From NCBI GenBank assembly GCA_029939085.1, contig JAOZTQ010000074.1, forward strand, positions 1 to 6,772: a DNA stretch of 6,772 nucleotides. Reading direction: 5' to 3'. Below the pieces are notes generated by a model. The model saw only the letters and a program-made list of their open reading frames with translations, did no database searches and had not been told where the DNA came from. Below are positions 6,281-6,772 of this stretch, piece after piece (position 1 is the stretch's first letter; each line of letters starts with the position of its first letter). This stretch comes from Candidatus Nanopelagicales bacterium. GTDB lineage: Bacteria > Actinomycetota > Actinomycetes > S36-B12 > GCA-2699445. Both the position numbers and the translations under genes were made by a program.

Positions 6281-6302
6281 CACTCAAAGAGGCAGTAGAG
6301 TG
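6281..6302 (+). repeat. Inverted repeat CACTC-N12-GAGTG in the metK leader
   Basis: Perfect 5-nt arms at 6281-6285 and 6298-6302 enclose a 12-nt loop that consists of a Shine-Dalgarno-like AAAGAGG plus five bases. The right arm contains the GTG start of a small leader ORF. It could form an RNA hairpin or be an operator; it is short enough to be chance. Confidence 0.3.
6286..6302 (+). repeat. Direct repeat copy 1: duplicated ribosome-binding site plus GTG
   Basis: AAAGAGGCAG followed by TAGA and GTG. It matches 15 of 17 bases with the metK ribosome-binding site and start at 6375-6391, with the same 7-nt spacing from AAAGAGG to GTG. Confidence 0.5.
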
Positions 6303-6350
6303 AGCGGGAAGTTGGGCGTTGGATATCCAGATCCGGATGGATCAATCTGA
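6300..6350 (+). CDS. Possible 16-residue leader peptide upstream of metK
   Basis: A GTG at 6300 is preceded at 7 nt by AAAGAGG (6286-6292) and opens a 16-codon frame ending at TGA 6348-6350, read as MSGKLGVGYPDPDGSI. The same 17-nt initiation signal, with two mismatches, precedes metK. The peptide has no Met codon besides the start, so a simple methionine attenuator is not indicated. Its end overlaps a small inverted repeat (GATCC-GGAT-GGATC, 6330-6343), and the stop lies 38 nt before metK. No known leader peptide is recognised; it may be a chance frame. Confidence 0.22.
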   Translation: MSGKLGVGYPDPDGSI

Positions 6351-6358
6351 CCAAGATT
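6330..6358 (+). repeat. Two adjacent small inverted repeats in the metK leader
   Basis: GATCC-GGAT-GGATC (6330-6343) can form a 5-bp stem with a 4-nt loop. It is followed directly by AATCT-GACCA-AGATT (6344-6358), a 5-bp stem with a 5-nt loop. CAGAT at 6328-6332 could instead pair with ATCTG at 6345-6349, so mutually exclusive folds are possible. None of this matches a SAM riboswitch class I recognise. Confidence 0.3.
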
Positions 6359-6374
6359 CTTCGTTACACCATCG

Positions 6375-6391
6375 AAAGAGGCAGAACAGTG
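6375..6391 (+). repeat. Direct repeat copy 2: metK ribosome-binding site plus GTG start
   Basis: AAAGAGGCAG followed by AACA and GTG. AAAGAGG (6375-6381) lies 7 nt before the metK GTG at 6389 and supports that start. It is the second copy of the repeat found at 6286-6302. Confidence 0.6.
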
Positions 6392-6772
6392 GCTAATCGT
6401 CTATTCACTTCCGAGTCGGTGACTGAAGGTCATCCCGACAAGATGGCTGACCAGATCAGTGACGCGATTTTGGACGATATTATTCGGCAAGATCCGGAAA
6501 GCCGGGTCGCAGTGGAATCATTGCTGACCACAGGTCAGGTCCACGTCGCCGGTGAGGTTCGCACCAATGGGTTTGCCGACATCATCGAGATTGTCCGACG
6601 TGTCGTCCTTTCGATTGGTTACGACTCTTCCGTAAAGGGATTTGACGGTGACTCCTGCGGCGTATCCGTATCTATCGGCAAACAGTCGCCTGATATTGCT
6701 CAAGGCGTCGATGATGCGATGGAAGGGCGCGTGGAGCACAGTGGGGATCCGCTGGATCTCCAGGGGGCTGGC
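6389..6772 (+). CDS. metK: S-adenosylmethionine synthetase, N-terminal part (3' end cut by window)
   Basis: MetK makes S-adenosylmethionine from methionine and ATP, with release of phosphate and pyrophosphate. The 128 visible residues, about a third of the usual 390-400, are typical: RLFTSESVTEGHPDKMADQI (4-23) with the ATP/Mg ligands in GHPDK (H15, D17), AVESLLTTGQVHVAGEV (41-57) with the cation-binding Glu at 43, and SIGKQSPDIAQGVD (95-108), the flexible active-site loop, ending in PLDLQGAG, where the window stops in frame. The GTG at 6389 is chosen because it is preceded at 7 nt by AAAGAGG and begins exactly at the conserved family start. It follows coaBC in the usual actinobacterial order but after a 181-nt gap, so it may have its own promoter. 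Confidence 0.96.
   Translation, partial: MANRLFTSESVTEGHPDKMADQISDAILDDIIRQDPESRVAVESLLTTGQVHVAGEVRTNGFADIIEIVRRVVLSIGYDSSVKGFDGDSCGVSVSIGKQSPDIAQGVDDAMEGRVEHSGDPLDLQGAG

Noticed and set aside
6277..6306. CIRCE-like heat-shock operator (TTGGCACTC ... GAGTG)
   Set aside because: CIRCE needs 9-nt arms with a 9-nt spacer. Only five bases of each arm match, the spacer is 12, and metK is not a usual HrcA target.
6208..6388. SAM riboswitch upstream of metK
   Set aside because: I looked for SAM-I, SAM-II and SAM-IV type cores and saw no matching conserved segments. The stems present are only about 5 bp. A covariance-model search would settle it.

Overview
The window reads as one stretch of actinobacterial chromosome. 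The gene order carB - pyrK - pyrD - pyrF - mihF - gmk - rpoZ - coaBC - metK, all on the + strand, is the classic actinobacterial pyrimidine/nucleotide/coenzyme block. The mIHF-type nucleoid protein between pyrF and gmk is largely restricted to that phylum. GC content looks moderate, at roughly 52-62% in two 60-base lines I counted. That is lower than Streptomyces or Mycobacterium and would fit an environmental, possibly aquatic, lineage; this placement is inference. No phage, insertion sequence, CRISPR or RNA gene is visible.

Layout. At 1-1235 is the C-terminal part of carB, with the end of the second ATP-grasp unit and the allosteric MGS-like domain. At 1232-2065 is a PyrK-family Fe-S subunit, and at 2062-2988 a class 1B PyrD-family flavoprotein. 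PyrF follows at 2985-3680, mihF at 3677-4009 and gmk at 4006-4563. These six genes are joined by five consecutive 4-nt stop/start overlaps (GTGA or ATGA), so they are almost certainly co-translated. After a 70-nt gap come rpoZ (4634-4999) and, 8 nt later, coaBC (5008-6207). A 181-nt gap (6208-6388) precedes metK, which runs off the end of the window. This gap is the only sizeable non-coding stretch. It contains a possible promoter, small inverted repeats, and a near-exact copy of the metK ribosome-binding site and GTG start placed in front of a 16-codon leader ORF.

How the genes work together. CarB, the PyrK/PyrD pair and PyrF belong to de novo UMP synthesis. Gmk feeds GDP/GTP pools. RpoZ is the omega subunit of RNA polymerase, mIHF shapes the nucleoid, CoaBC makes 4'-phosphopantetheine for CoA, and MetK makes S-adenosylmethionine.

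Most notable. The two dihydroorotate dehydrogenase genes are intact reading frames but have lost residues at the heart of the chemistry. PyrD has Asn where class 1 enzymes carry the catalytic Cys, and Arg at the usual active-site Lys. PyrK keeps the four [2Fe-2S] cysteines but has lost its FAD motif, its glycine-rich nucleotide motif and its CGP motif. The flanking genes look catalytically normal. The pair may therefore be a repurposed Fe-S/flavin module still sitting inside the pyrimidine operon. The PyrF here is also the short group-I type rather than the group-II type usual in actinobacteria.
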